DNA from: Actinomycetospora endophytica
Lineage (GTDB): Bacteria > Actinomycetota > Actinomycetes > Mycobacteriales > Pseudonocardiaceae
NCBI RefSeq assembly: GCF_021026375.1
Contig: NZ_JAJNDB010000008.1
Location: 62,001 to 126,000 of the forward strand
Length of the DNA stretch: 64,000 nucleotides
Direction of reading: 5' to 3'
The position numbers were made by a program, and so were the translations under genes. The notes under the pieces were generated by a model, which ran no database searches, was not told where the DNA came from, and saw nothing but the letters and a program-made list of their open reading frames with translations. Shown piece after piece: positions 18,247 to 27,143 of this stretch (its first letter is position 1; each line of letters opens with the position of its first letter).

Positions 18247-19482
18247 GTGACGCTGCTGCAGACCCGTCCGGACGGTCCGTCGTCCCGCGGGAGCGTGGCG
18301 GACCTCGGGTTCGGTACCGGGCCGCAGTGGCTCGACGCGTGGCTCGCGGAGCACACCGAGGACGTCCTCAGCTGGCGCCGCACCATCCACGCGCACCCGG
18401 AGCTGGCGCGCTCCGAGCACGCGACCACCGCCCTCTGCGCCCGCGTGCTGGAGTCGGCGGGCCTCGAGCCGCGGCTGCTGCCCGGCACCGGCCTGATCTG
18501 CGACATCGGCACCGGACCGCGCACCGTCGCGCTGCGCGCCGACATGGACGCGCTGCCGCTGCACGAGCACGCCGACGTGCCGTGGGCGTCGCAGACGCCC
18601 GGCGTGGCGCACATGTGCGGGCACGACGCGCACACCTCGGTGCTCCTGGGTGCCGGCCTCGCGCTGGCGTCGGTGGCCGACCGGCTGCCCGGCCGCGTCC
18701 GGCTGGTGTTCCAGCCCGCCGAGGAGGTCCAGCCCGGCGGGGCGCTCGACGTCATCGCCGCGAACGGGCTCGACTCGGTCGACCGCATCTTCGCGCTGCA
18801 CTGCGACCCGCGCCTCGAGGTCGGGCACGTCGGCACGCGGGTCGGCCCGATCACGTCGGCCTGCGACATGCTCGAGCTGCGCCTGACCTCGCCGGGCGGG
18901 CACACCTCGCGCCCGCACCTGACCGCCGACCTCGTCCACGCGCTCGGCACCGTCATCACCGGCCTGCCCGACCTGCTCTCCCGCCGCGTCGACCCGCGCT
19001 CGGGCACGGTCATGGTCTGGGGCCAGGTCGACGCCGGGCACGCCGCGAACGCCGTGCCCGAGCTCGGGACGCTGTCCGGGACGCTGCGCACCGCCCAGCA
19101 CGCCACGTGGAACGAGCTCGAGCCGCTGGTGCGCCAGCTCGTCACGGCGCTGCTCGCACCCACCGGCGTGGGGTACGTGCTCGAGCACCGTCGCGGGGTC
19201 CCGCCGGTGGTCAACGACCCGGTGTCGGCCGACCTGCTGTCCCGGGCCGCCGAGCGGGCCGCGGGCCCGGGCGCGGCGACCGACACCGAGCAGTCCTCCG
19301 GCGGTGAGGACTTCGGCTGGTACCTCGAGCACGTGCCCGGCGCGATGGGCCGGCTCGGCGTGTGGTCCGGCGAGGGCCCGCAGTCCGACATCCACCAGCC
19401 GACGTTCGCGCTCGACGAGCGGGCGCTCCCGGTGGGCGTGCGGACGATGGTCCAGGCGGCGCTGCTCTCGCTGGAGGGCTAG
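18247..19482 (+). CDS. M20 family amidohydrolase/peptidase
   Basis: The 411-residue enzyme belongs to the M20D (IAA-amino acid hydrolase/N-acyl amidohydrolase) group. Metal ligands appear in MCGHDAHTS, FQPAEEVQPGG and FALHCDP, with GGHTSRPH in the dimerisation domain and a final ligand in SGGEDFGWYL. It would hydrolyse N-acyl or amide bonds of small substrates using two zinc ions. In M. tuberculosis amiA1/amiB1 sit between PNP and lpdA, matching this order. The GTG at 18247 is preferred over an ATG 60 bases upstream because of the adjacent GAGGAGGT. Confidence 0.9.
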   Translation: MTLLQTRPDGPSSRGSVADLGFGTGPQWLDAWLAEHTEDVLSWRRTIHAHPELARSEHATTALCARVLESAGLEPRLLPGTGLICDIGTGPRTVALRADMDALPLHEHADVPWASQTPGVAHMCGHDAHTSVLLGAGLALASVADRLPGRVRLVFQPAEEVQPGGALDVIAANGLDSVDRIFALHCDPRLEVGHVGTRVGPITSACDMLELRLTSPGGHTSRPHLTADLVHALGTVITGLPDLLSRRVDPRSGTVMVWGQVDAGHAANAVPELGTLSGTLRTAQHATWNELEPLVRQLVTALLAPTGVGYVLEHRRGVPPVVNDPVSADLLSRAAERAAGPGAATDTEQSSGGEDFGWYLEHVPGAMGRLGVWSGEGPQSDIHQPTFALDERALPVGVRTMVQAALLSLEG

Positions 19483-19491
19483 GTCGGGTTC

Positions 19492-19543
19492 GTCAGCGAT
19501 GGTCCGTCGCTGACATCTCGCGTCAGGATGAACCCTTCCTGAC
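19492..19543. terminator. Double-hairpin element behind the amidohydrolase (family D)
   Basis: Hairpin one pairs GTCAGCGA with TCGCTGAC and hairpin two pairs GTCAGGA with TCCTGAC. The element starts 10 bases after the stop codon. A near-identical pair in the opposite orientation follows the accA stop at 31612-31663. Function as a terminator is inferred from position. Confidence 0.65.
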
Positions 19544-19614
19544 ATGGGGCTGGCACATGCCGTCCCGACGACGGGTCCCGGGTCCGGACGAGGCTGTCGG
19601 TGGGGTGTTGCACG

Positions 19615-22122
19615 ATGGATCCCGTGACCGCTCCGAGCACGCCCGCACCCGCCGCGCTGCCGCCCGTCCCGAGCCGGATCGCCACCGAGCTGGAGGTCGG
19701 CGAGGGCCAGGTCCGGGCCGCGATCGAGCTGCTCGACGGCGGCGCGACGGTGCCGTTCGTCGCGCGGTACCGCAAGGAGGTCACCGGCGGGCTGGACGAC
19801 GCGCAGCTGCGCACCCTGGACGAGCGCCTCGGGTACCTGCGGGAGCTCGAGGAGCGCCGGACGTCGGTGGTGGAGTCGGTCCGTGAGCAGGGCAAGCTCA
19901 CCGACGAGCTGCACGCGCAAATCCTCGCCGCGGAGACCAAGAGCCGCCTCGAGGACGTCTACCTGCCGTACAAGCCGAAGCGCCGCACCAAGGCGATGAT
20001 CGCCCGTGAGGCCGGCCTCGAGCCGCTCGCCGACGGTCTGCTGGGCGACCCGACGGTCGAGCCCCGGGCCGCCGCGGCGGCGTTCGTCGACGCCGAGAAG
20101 GGCGTGGCCGACGCCGACGCCGCCCTCGAGGGCGCCCGGGCCATCCTCGTCGAGCGCCTCGCGGAGGACGCCGACCTGGTCGGGGAGCTCCGCGAGCGGA
20201 TGTGGACCCGCGGCCGCGTCGTCGCGGCGGCGCGCGAGGGCAAGGCCGAGGACCCGACGGCGGCCAAGTTCTCCGACTACTTCGAGTTCGACGAGCCGTT
20301 CACCAAGCTCCCCTCGCACCGCATCCTCGCGCTGCTGCGCGGCGAGTCGGAAGAGGTCCTGGCGCTGACGTTCGACCCGTGCTCCGCCGACGACGACGGC
20401 GACACCTCGGCCTACGAGGGCCGGGTCGCGACGGCGGCCGGGATCGCCGACCGGGGACGGCCGGCCGACTCCTGGCTGCTCGGCGTCGCCCGCTGGGCCT
20501 GGCGGACGCGGATCTCGTCACGGCTCGTCGTCGACCTGCGGGTACGGCTGCGCGAGGTGGCCGAGGAGGGCGCCGTCGGGGTGTTCGCGGGCAACCTGCG
20601 CGATCTCCTGCTCGCCGCCCCCGCCGGCGCCCGCCCGACCATGGGCCTCGACCCGGGCCTGCGCACCGGCGTGAAGGTCGCCGTCGTCGACGGCACCGGC
20701 AAGGTCCTCGCGCACGAGACCATCTACCCGCACGTCCCGCGCAACCAGTGGGACAAGTCCCTGGCGACGCTGGCGGGCCTCGTGGCCGAGCACGGCGTCC
20801 AGCTCGTCGCGATCGGCAACGGCACCGCCTCGCGCGAGACCCACAAGCTCGCCCAGGAGCTCGCGAAGGCCACCCCCGGGCTGATCCCGGCGATGGTCTC
20901 GGAGGCCGGGGCGTCGGTGTACTCGGCGTCGGAGGAGGCCTCGAAGGAGCTGCCGGATCTCGACGTCTCGATCCGTGGCGCGGTCTCGATCGCCCGCCGG
21001 CTCCAGGACCCGCTCGCCGAGCTCGTGAAGATCGACCCGAAGTCGATCGGCGTCGGGCAGTACCAGCACGACGTGTCCGCGACGATGCTCTCGCGCTCGC
21101 TCGACGGCGTCGTGGAGGACTGCGTCAACGCCGTCGGCGTCGACGTCAACACCGCCTCGGCCCCGCTGCTGCGCCGGGTCTCCGGCATCTCGACCGGGCT
21201 CGCGACGACGATCGTCGGGTTCCGCGACGAGAACGGGCCGTTCCGGTCGCGCACCGCGCTGACCAAGGTCCCGCGTCTCGGGGCGAAGGCGTTCGAGCAG
21301 TGTGCGGGCTTCCTGCGCATCCCCGACGCCGACGACCCGCTCGACCGCTCCGGCGTGCACCCGGAGGCCTACCCCGTCGTGCGGCGCATCGTCGAGGAGA
21401 CGGGCACCGACGTCGCGTCGCTGGTCGGGAACTCCTCGCTGCTCGGGCGGCTCGACCCGACGACGTTCACCGACGAGACCTTCGGCGTCCCGACGGTCAC
21501 CGACATCATCGCCGAGCTCGACAAGCCCGGCCGCGACCCGCGCCCGGCCTTCGAGACCGCGAGCTTCGCCGAGGGCGTCGAGCAGATCACCGACCTCGCG
21601 GCGGGGATGGTGCTCGAGGGCGTGGTCACCAACGTGGCGGCGTTCGGCGCGTTCGTCGACGTGGGCGTGCACCAGGACGGTCTCGTGCACATCTCGGCGA
21701 TGTCGAAGGAGTTCGTGTCGGACCCGCGGGCCGTCGTGGGGCCCGGTGACGTGGTGCGGGTGAAGGTGCTCGACGTCGACGTGCCCCGCAAGCGCATCTC
21801 GCTGACGCTCCGGCTCGAGGACGAGCCCGGTTCCGGCTCCGGTGAGGACGGCGGCCGTGGTGGTGGTCGCTCCCGAGGTGGTCGCGACGGCGGTGGCCAG
21901 GGTCGGGACGGCGGCCAGGGTGGCGGCGGCAAGCGGTCGCCGGGTGGCGACGGCGGGCAGCGCGGCAACGGGGGCCAGCGCGGCAACGGGGGTCAGCGCG
22001 GCAACGGCGGCAAGCAGCCCCGAGGTGGTCAGGGCGGGGACCGGCGCGGCAAGCGCGACGATCGACCCGCACCCGGCGGGGCCATGGCCGACGCGCTCCG
22101 GCGGGCGGGCCTCGACAAGTAG
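19615..22122 (+). CDS. tex: Tex family transcription accessory / RNA-binding S1 protein
   Basis: The 835-residue protein shows the Tex order. An N-terminal helical domain (VPFVARYRKEVTGGLDD, RLEDVYLPYKPKRRTKA) comes first. A YqgF RNase H-like domain (MGLDPGLRTGVKVAVVDG) follows, then helix-hairpin-helix motifs (VDVNTASAPLLRRVSGI) and an S1 domain near residues 660-735 (GMVLEGVVTNVAAFGAFVDV). Tex binds nucleic acids and influences transcription. The last 90 residues are a Gly/Arg/Gln-rich tail with three GQRGNG repeats, an actinobacterial extension expected to bind RNA. The ATG at 19615 is chosen; a GTG three codons later is also possible. Confidence 0.95.
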   Translation: MDPVTAPSTPAPAALPPVPSRIATELEVGEGQVRAAIELLDGGATVPFVARYRKEVTGGLDDAQLRTLDERLGYLRELEERRTSVVESVREQGKLTDELHAQILAAETKSRLEDVYLPYKPKRRTKAMIAREAGLEPLADGLLGDPTVEPRAAAAAFVDAEKGVADADAALEGARAILVERLAEDADLVGELRERMWTRGRVVAAAREGKAEDPTAAKFSDYFEFDEPFTKLPSHRILALLRGESEEVLALTFDPCSADDDGDTSAYEGRVATAAGIADRGRPADSWLLGVARWAWRTRISSRLVVDLRVRLREVAEEGAVGVFAGNLRDLLLAAPAGARPTMGLDPGLRTGVKVAVVDGTGKVLAHETIYPHVPRNQWDKSLATLAGLVAEHGVQLVAIGNGTASRETHKLAQELAKATPGLIPAMVSEAGASVYSASEEASKELPDLDVSIRGAVSIARRLQDPLAELVKIDPKSIGVGQYQHDVSATMLSRSLDGVVEDCVNAVGVDVNTASAPLLRRVSGISTGLATTIVGFRDENGPFRSRTALTKVPRLGAKAFEQCAGFLRIPDADDPLDRSGVHPEAYPVVRRIVEETGTDVASLVGNSSLLGRLDPTTFTDETFGVPTVTDIIAELDKPGRDPRPAFETASFAEGVEQITDLAAGMVLEGVVTNVAAFGAFVDVGVHQDGLVHISAMSKEFVSDPRAVVGPGDVVRVKVLDVDVPRKRISLTLRLEDEPGSGSGEDGGRGGGRSRGGRDGGGQGRDGGQGGGGKRSPGGDGGQRGNGGQRGNGGQRGNGGKQPRGGQGGDRRGKRDDRPAPGGAMADALRRAGLDK

Positions 22123-22130
22123 CCGCTGAC

Positions 22131-22280
22131 GAGGGGCACCTCACGCAGGTTTTGAGGACGCCTGCGCTGCGTGGTGTGCCCTTCGCGCGGGGTCGGGCGG
22201 GGGGCTCGGCGGGCAGTCAGCCCGCGAGGGGCACCTCAGGCAGGTTCGATCGTCGCCCGTGCTGCGTGGTGTGCCCCTCG
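22131..22280. repeat. Two copies of a ~60-bp imperfect palindromic repeat (family C)
   Basis: Copy one (22131-22194) and copy two (22226-22280) both run from GAGGGGCACCTCA-GCAGG to GCTGCGTGGTGTGCCC, which are imperfect reverse complements. They lie between the convergent tex and gamma-glutamylcyclotransferase-like genes. Three further copies are at 39117-39362. Confidence 0.7.
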
Positions 22281-22311
22281 TCGAGGCCGCCGCTCGCCGT
22301 CGGAGCCCGAC

Positions 22312-22794
22312 CTACAGCGACGTCCCCGGCCCGATCGAGCGGCAGGGGCGCTCGCGCAGGGCCTGCACGTAGTCGTCGGGCGCACCCGCGGCCTCGGCCG
22401 CGTCGGAGAGCACCCCGATGTAGCGGGCCGACGGCAGGCCGCCCTCGTACGCGTCCAGCACGTAGACCCACGCGAGCTGCGGGCCGTCCATCGTCTGGAT
22501 CCGCAGCCGGAGCTTCTTGTGCATGCCGAGCTCGCCGCCCTCCCAGCGGTCGAGCTGGTCGACGTCGAGCTCGCTGACGTCGTAGAGCACGACGAAGACC
22601 CGCGACCCGGGGTCCTCGACGACGGTGGACAGCGCGCCCTCCCAGCCGAGATCCTCGCCCCCGAAGGTCAGGCGCCAGCCCTCGAGCCAGCCGGTCCCCG
22701 ACACGGGAGAATGCGGCGCGCGTTGCATCATCTGCCCCGGGTCCATGTTCGACCCGTAGGCGGCGTAGAGCGGCACGGCGGACAGGGTATCCAC
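22312..22794 (-). CDS. Gamma-glutamylcyclotransferase-like protein
   Basis: The 160-residue protein starts with the family motif YAAYGSNM (substrate-binding loop) and continues with GWRLTFGG and VVLYDVSELDVDQLDRWEG. This is the GGCT/AIG2-like fold, in which a Glu near the middle acts as the catalytic base. The neighbour arrangement with lpdA matches Rv3304 of M. tuberculosis. The GTG at 22794 is used; a second GTG at 22773, immediately before the motif, is possible. Confidence 0.82.
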   Translation of the reverse strand: MDTLSAVPLYAAYGSNMDPGQMMQRAPHSPVSGTGWLEGWRLTFGGEDLGWEGALSTVVEDPGSRVFVVLYDVSELDVDQLDRWEGGELGMHKKLRLRIQTMDGPQLAWVYVLDAYEGGLPSARYIGVLSDAAEAAGAPDDYVQALRERPCRSIGPGTSL

Positions 22795-22953
22795 GACGGA
22801 GGCACTCGACCGACGCCGGAATCCCGCCCGTTACGCCGAACGGGCAGGATGTTCCGTGACCGGCAGGCCGGGCGCCCACCACCACCGCCCGGCGCCACCA
22901 CCCGGGGCCCGCACCCGTCCCGGCGCCGTCACCGAAACGGAGGACCCCCTTCC

Positions 22954-24357
22954 ATGACCCGCATCGTGATCCTCGGCGGCGGACCGGCCGGGTACGAGGC
23001 TGCGCTGGTCGCCGCCCAGCACGAGGCCGACGTCGTCCTGGTCGAGGAGGACAGCCTCGGCGGGAACTGCGTGGCGTACGACTGCGTGCCGTCGAAGACG
23101 TTCATCGCCTCGGCCGGGGTGCGCGCCGGGTTCCGCCGCAACATCGACATGGGCATCGACGTCGACTCGGACGAGGCGACCGTCGACCTCCCGCGCGTCA
23201 ACGGCCGCGTCCGGGGGCTCGCCCTCGCCCAGTCGGCGGATATCAAGGCGACCGTGCAGCGCGCCGGGGTGCGGGTCTGCGACGGCCGGGGACGCTTCCG
23301 GGCGAGCGACATCCACAGCGCCACCCACGACATCGAGGTCTCGCACTCCGACGGGCGCACCGAGGTCGTGACCGCGGACGTCGCCCTCATCGCCACCGGC
23401 GCCTCGCCGCGCGTGCTCCCCGACGCCGTGCCCGACGGCCGGCGCATCCTCACCTGGCGCCAGATCTACGACCTCGAGGACCTGCCGGAGCACCTCGTCG
23501 TCGTCGGTTCCGGCGTCACCGGCGCCGAGTTCGTGTCCGCCTACGCCGAGCTCGGCGTGCCCGTGACCCTCATCTCCAGCCGCGACCGGGTGCTCCCGCA
23601 CGAGGATCCGGACGCGGCGGCGACGCTGGAGGAGGTCTTCACCGAGCGCGGGGTGACGATCGAGCCGCGGTCGCGGGCCGACAAGGTCGTCGCGACGGCC
23701 GACGGGGTGCGGGTGACGCTCTCCGACGGCCGCGAGGTCACCGGCTCGCACGCCCTGATGACGGTCGGATCGGTGCCGAACACCGAGGGACTCGGGTGCG
23801 AGGAGATCGGGCTCGACCTGCGGGACTCCGGCCACATCACCGTCGACCGCGTCTCCCGCACCTCGGTGCCCGGCGTCTACGCGGCCGGGGACTGTACGGG
23901 GCTCCTGCCGCTCGCGTCCGTCGCCGCCATGCAGGGCCGGATCGCGATGTGGCACGCGCTCGGCGAGGGGGTCGGACCGCTGCGGCTCAAGACGGTCGCG
24001 TCGGCGGTCTTCACCCGCCCCGAGGTCGCGACGGTCGGCATCGGGCACAAGCAGGTGGAGTCCGGGGAGTTCGCCGCTCGGGAGGTGCTCCTGCCGCTGG
24101 GGACGAACCCGCGCGCCAAGATGCAGGCCCTCTCGCGGGGCTTCGTGAAGGTGTTCTGCCGACCGGCGACGGGGGTGGTCATCGGCGGCGTGATCGTCGC
24201 GCCGGTCGCGAGCGAGCTGATCCTCCCGCTCGCGATGGCGGTGCAGAACAACCTCACCGTGGACGACCTCGCCCACACGTTCTCGATCTACCCGTCGCTG
24301 TCCGGGTCGGTCACCGAGGCCGGTCGCCGCCTCATGCAGCACGACGACCTGGATTAG
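22954..24357 (+). CDS. lpdA: NAD(P)H:quinone reductase LpdA-type flavoprotein disulfide reductase homologue
   Basis: The 467-residue protein has an N-terminal FAD motif (ILGGGPAGYEAALVAA), SLGGNCVAYDCVPSKTF with two cysteines, an NAD(P) motif (VVGSGVTGAEF) and a second FAD contact (GVYAAGDCTG). The C-terminal interface lacks the His-Glu pair that lipoamide dehydrogenases and glutathione reductases need (YPSLSGSVTEAG in its place). This matches Rv3303c, shown to be a quinone reductase rather than a lipoamide dehydrogenase. The ATG at 22954 is preceded by GGAGGACC. Proximity to the glycerol genes is conserved in mycobacteria. Confidence 0.88.
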   Translation: MTRIVILGGGPAGYEAALVAAQHEADVVLVEEDSLGGNCVAYDCVPSKTFIASAGVRAGFRRNIDMGIDVDSDEATVDLPRVNGRVRGLALAQSADIKATVQRAGVRVCDGRGRFRASDIHSATHDIEVSHSDGRTEVVTADVALIATGASPRVLPDAVPDGRRILTWRQIYDLEDLPEHLVVVGSGVTGAEFVSAYAELGVPVTLISSRDRVLPHEDPDAAATLEEVFTERGVTIEPRSRADKVVATADGVRVTLSDGREVTGSHALMTVGSVPNTEGLGCEEIGLDLRDSGHITVDRVSRTSVPGVYAAGDCTGLLPLASVAAMQGRIAMWHALGEGVGPLRLKTVASAVFTRPEVATVGIGHKQVESGEFAAREVLLPLGTNPRAKMQALSRGFVKVFCRPATGVVIGGVIVAPVASELILPLAMAVQNNLTVDDLAHTFSIYPSLSGSVTEAGRRLMQHDDLD

Positions 24358-24366
24358 GCCTTCGGC

Positions 24367-24412
24367 CATGTGAGCGGATTCGGTCGCTCTGACGACCAAA
24401 TCCACTCACATG
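24367..24412. terminator. Family-B palindrome between convergent lpdA and glpK
   Basis: The arms CATGTGAGCGGATTCGGTCG and CGACCAAATCCACTCACATG pair with two mismatches that can be G-U in RNA, around a six-base loop. The element fills the gap between the two convergent stops. Confidence 0.7.
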
Positions 24413-24415
24413 CCG

Positions 24416-25918
24416 CTAGGCCCAGTCGAAGGTCCGCGTGACCGCCTTCTTCCACTGGCTCATCAGCGTGTCGCGGGAGTTCGCGTCCATCGCCGGGGTC
24501 CAGGTCTTGTCCTTGGCCCAGTTGTCGCGGATGTCCTGCTCGGAGGACCAGAACCCGACGGCGAGCCCCGCGGCGTAGGCCGCGCCCAGCGCCGTCGTCT
24601 CCGCGACGACGGGCCGGGTGACCGGGACGTCGAGGATGTCGGCCTGGAACTGCATGAGGATCTCGTTGCCGACCATGCCGCCGTCGACCTTGAGCTCGGT
24701 CAGCGGCACCCCGGAGTCGGCGTTCATGGCGTCGATGACCTCGCGGGTCTGGAACGCCGTCGCCTCGAGCACCGCCCGCGCGATGTGGTTCTTGTTGACG
24801 TAGCGGGTGAGCCCGACGATCGCCCCGCGGGCGTCGGCGCGCCAGTACGGCGCGAACAGCCCGGAGAAGGCCGGCACGACGTACGCGCCGCCGTTGTCGT
24901 CGACCTGCGCGGCCAGCGTCTCGATCTCGGGCGCCGACGAGATCATCCCGAGGTTGTCGCGCAGCCACTGCACCAACGAGCCCGTGACCGCGATCGAGCC
25001 CTCGAGCGCGTAGACCTGGGGCTGGTCGCCGATCTTGTAGCAGACCGTCGTGAGCAGGCCGTTCTTCGACTCGACCTTCTCGGTGCCGGTGTTGAGCAGC
25101 ACGAAGTTGCCGGTGCCGTAGGTGTTCTTGGCCTCGCCGACCTCGAGGCACGCCTGCCCGAACGTCGCCGCCTGCTGGTCGCCGAGGATGCCGGAGACCG
25201 GGACGTCGCGGAACGTGCCACGGGCGCGGATGGGGCCGTAGTTCTCCGACGACGAGCGGATCTCGGGGAGCATCGACATCGGTACGCCGATCTCGGCGCA
25301 CAGCTCCGGGTCCCACTGCAGGGTGTCGATGTTCATCAGCAGGGTGCGCGACGCGTTCGTCGGGTCGGTGATGTGGAGCCCGCCCTCGTTCCCGCCGGTG
25401 GCGTTCCAGAGGACCCAGGTGTCCATCGTCCCGAACGCCAGCTCGCCGCGCTCCGCCCGCTCCCGGGCGCCCTCGACGTTGTCGAGGATCCAGCGCGCTT
25501 TCGGGCCGGCGAAGTAGGTGGCCAGCGGGAGGCCGGTCTTCGCGCGGTAGCGCTCGGCGCCACCGCCGAGCGCGCCGAGCTCGTCGCAGATCGCCTGGGT
25601 CCGGGTGTCCTGCCAGACGATCGCGTTGTAGACCGGCTCGCCGGTCGCGCGGTCCCAGACGACGGTGGTCTCGCGCTGGTTGGTGATCCCGACCGCGGCG
25701 ATGCTCGTCGAGTCCAGGTCGGCGCGCGCGAGGGCGCCGCCGCACACCTGTCGGGTGTTGCCCCAGATCTCCGCGGCGTCGTGCTCCACCCACCCGGCCT
25801 GCGGGAAGATCTGCTGGTGCTCGAGCTGGTCGACGGCGACGACCCGCCCGGAGTGGTCGAAGATCATGCAGCGGGTCGAGGTAGTGCCTTGATCGATCGC
25901 CGCGACGTACTGGGGCAT
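24416..25918 (-). CDS. glpK: Glycerol kinase
   Basis: The 500-residue FGGY kinase has [15 protein letters not shown] at the N-terminus, the glycerol-contact region GITNQRET and [22 protein letters not shown], and the C-terminal ATP motif [14 protein letters not shown]. Length and motifs are standard. It phosphorylates glycerol entering through the channel encoded by the divergent gene at 26082. The product, sn-glycerol-3-phosphate, is the substrate of the dehydrogenase at 27144. All catalytic-looking residues are present. Confidence 0.97.
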   Translation of the reverse strand: MPQYVAAIDQGTTSTRCMIFDHSGRVVAVDQLEHQQIFPQAGWVEHDAAEIWGNTRQVCGGALARADLDSTSIAAVGITNQRETTVVWDRATGEPVYNAIVWQDTRTQAICDELGALGGGAERYRAKTGLPLATYFAGPKARWILDNVEGARERAERGELAFGTMDTWVLWNATGGNEGGLHITDPTNASRTLLMNIDTLQWDPELCAEIGVPMSMLPEIRSSSENYGPIRARGTFRDVPVSGILGDQQAATFGQACLEVGEAKNTYGTGNFVLLNTGTEKVESKNGLLTTVCYKIGDQPQVYALEGSIAVTGSLVQWLRDNLGMISSAPEIETLAAQVDDNGGAYVVPAFSGLFAPYWRADARGAIVGLTRYVNKNHIARAVLEATAFQTREVIDAMNADSGVPLTELKVDGGMVGNEILMQFQADILDVPVTRPVVAETTALGAAYAAGLAVGFWSSEQDIRDNWAKDKTWTPAMDANSRDTLMSQWKKAVTRTFDWA

Positions 25919-26081
25919 TCCGTGTCTCCTCTACTCGCCCGGGCGTCGCACGCCCTCCCGGCCACAGACGGTTGCCCACCGAGCCCGCTGTGACAAGGGG
26001 TTGACGCAGGTCACAAGCGGGGGTTTGCCTTGACGCACGCTCATGCACTCCGGGCGTATACGGCTCACGAGGAGGTGGAAA
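25919..26081. promoter_or_regulatory. Divergent glpK / glpF control region
   Basis: This region separates the divergent kinase and channel genes and should carry both promoters. TTGACGCA occurs twice (26001 and 26030), and TATACG lies at 26057. The spacing between the second TTGACG and TATACG is 21 bases, too long for a standard sigma-70 promoter, so the exact elements are not assigned. GGAGGTGG at 26071 is the ribosome binding site for the channel gene. Confidence 0.45.
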
Positions 26082-27062
26082 GTGACCCGAGCGCAAAAGC
26101 CGGCCGGATGGCGAAGCGGGACCGGCGGGGAGATGTTGTCGGAATTCCTCGGGACGTTCGTCCTGATCATGTTCGGCCTCGGATGTGTGGCGGTCGCCGT
26201 GGTGGGTCTCCCGGGCTCGGGCCGCCAGACCGTCGACTTCGGCCCCGCCAACTGGCTCATCATCGGCTGGGGCTGGGGCCTCGCGGTGGTCTTCGGTGTC
26301 TACGTCGCGGGTGGCGTCAGTGGGGCCCACATCAACCCCGCGGTGACATTGGCGTTCGCCGTTCGGCGCGGGTTCCCGTGGCGCAAGGTGCCTGCCTACT
26401 GGCTCGCCCAGGTGGTTGGTGCGTTCGCCGCGGCGGCGCTCATCTACTCGGTGTACTACCCGGCCATCGACGCGTACAACGCGACCAAGGGCATCGCCTC
26501 GCGGGCTGCGTCACAGGACACCTTCTCGATCTTCGCGACGTTCCCGGCCAAGTACTTCGGCGGAGCGTTGTGGGGGCCGTTGTTCGACCAGATCGTGGGC
26601 ACGGCACTCCTGGTCGCCCTGATCGCGGCGATCGTCGACAACCGCAACCAGGCGCCGACGGGCAACATGGGCGGGTTCATCATCGGCCTGGTCGTCGTCG
26701 GGATCGGATTCAGCTTCGGCACCGACGCGGGCTACGCCATCAACCCCGCCCGCGACCTCGGTCCGCGGCTCTGGACCTACATCGAGGGCTGGGGTGCACT
26801 CGCCTTCCCGGGGGCGGGCACGTACTTCGACAACTACTGGTGGGTCCCGATAGTCGGTCCACTGGTGGGCGCCGTCATCGGGATCGTCGTGTACGACCTG
26901 ATCATCGGCCAGGTGCTCGAGGCCCGGGCGGAGGCCGCCGGCGGTGAGGAGCCCCCGCCGCCTCCCGGACGCACCGGGGACGGCGTCGACTCGGCCGACG
27001 TCCCCGCGCAGAGCCGGGCGGAGGCGACTGTCCAGGAACGGCTCGGCCCCGAACAGGTGTGA
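26082..27062 (+). CDS. glpF: MIP family glycerol uptake facilitator
   Basis: The 326-residue protein has six membrane helices and two re-entrant NPA loops: GAHINPAVTLAFA and GYAINPARDLGPRL. The Asp after the second NPAR marks an aquaglyceroporin rather than a water-only channel. The loop between helices 3 and 5 is longer than usual (IDAYNATKG...). A charged tail of about 45 residues follows the last helix. The GTG at 26082 is chosen for its strong ribosome binding site. It provides glycerol to GlpK. Confidence 0.92.
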   Translation: MTRAQKPAGWRSGTGGEMLSEFLGTFVLIMFGLGCVAVAVVGLPGSGRQTVDFGPANWLIIGWGWGLAVVFGVYVAGGVSGAHINPAVTLAFAVRRGFPWRKVPAYWLAQVVGAFAAAALIYSVYYPAIDAYNATKGIASRAASQDTFSIFATFPAKYFGGALWGPLFDQIVGTALLVALIAAIVDNRNQAPTGNMGGFIIGLVVVGIGFSFGTDAGYAINPARDLGPRLWTYIEGWGALAFPGAGTYFDNYWWVPIVGPLVGAVIGIVVYDLIIGQVLEARAEAAGGEEPPPPPGRTGDGVDSADVPAQSRAEATVQERLGPEQV

Positions 27063-27143
27063 CCCCACCTGCCCCACGCGTGCGGCAGGGTGGTGGGGGG
27101 CATTCCCCGCCGTCAGGTCGATGCGATACGAGGAGGATCTTGC

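Noticed and set aside
22954-24357. Lipoamide dehydrogenase of the 2-oxoacid complexes
   Set aside because: The C-terminal His-Glu pair needed for dithiol exchange is absent, and gene context fits the LpdA quinone reductase.
26030-26062. TTGACG...TATACG as the glpF promoter
   Set aside because: The spacing of 21 bases is too long for a confident sigma-70-type promoter.
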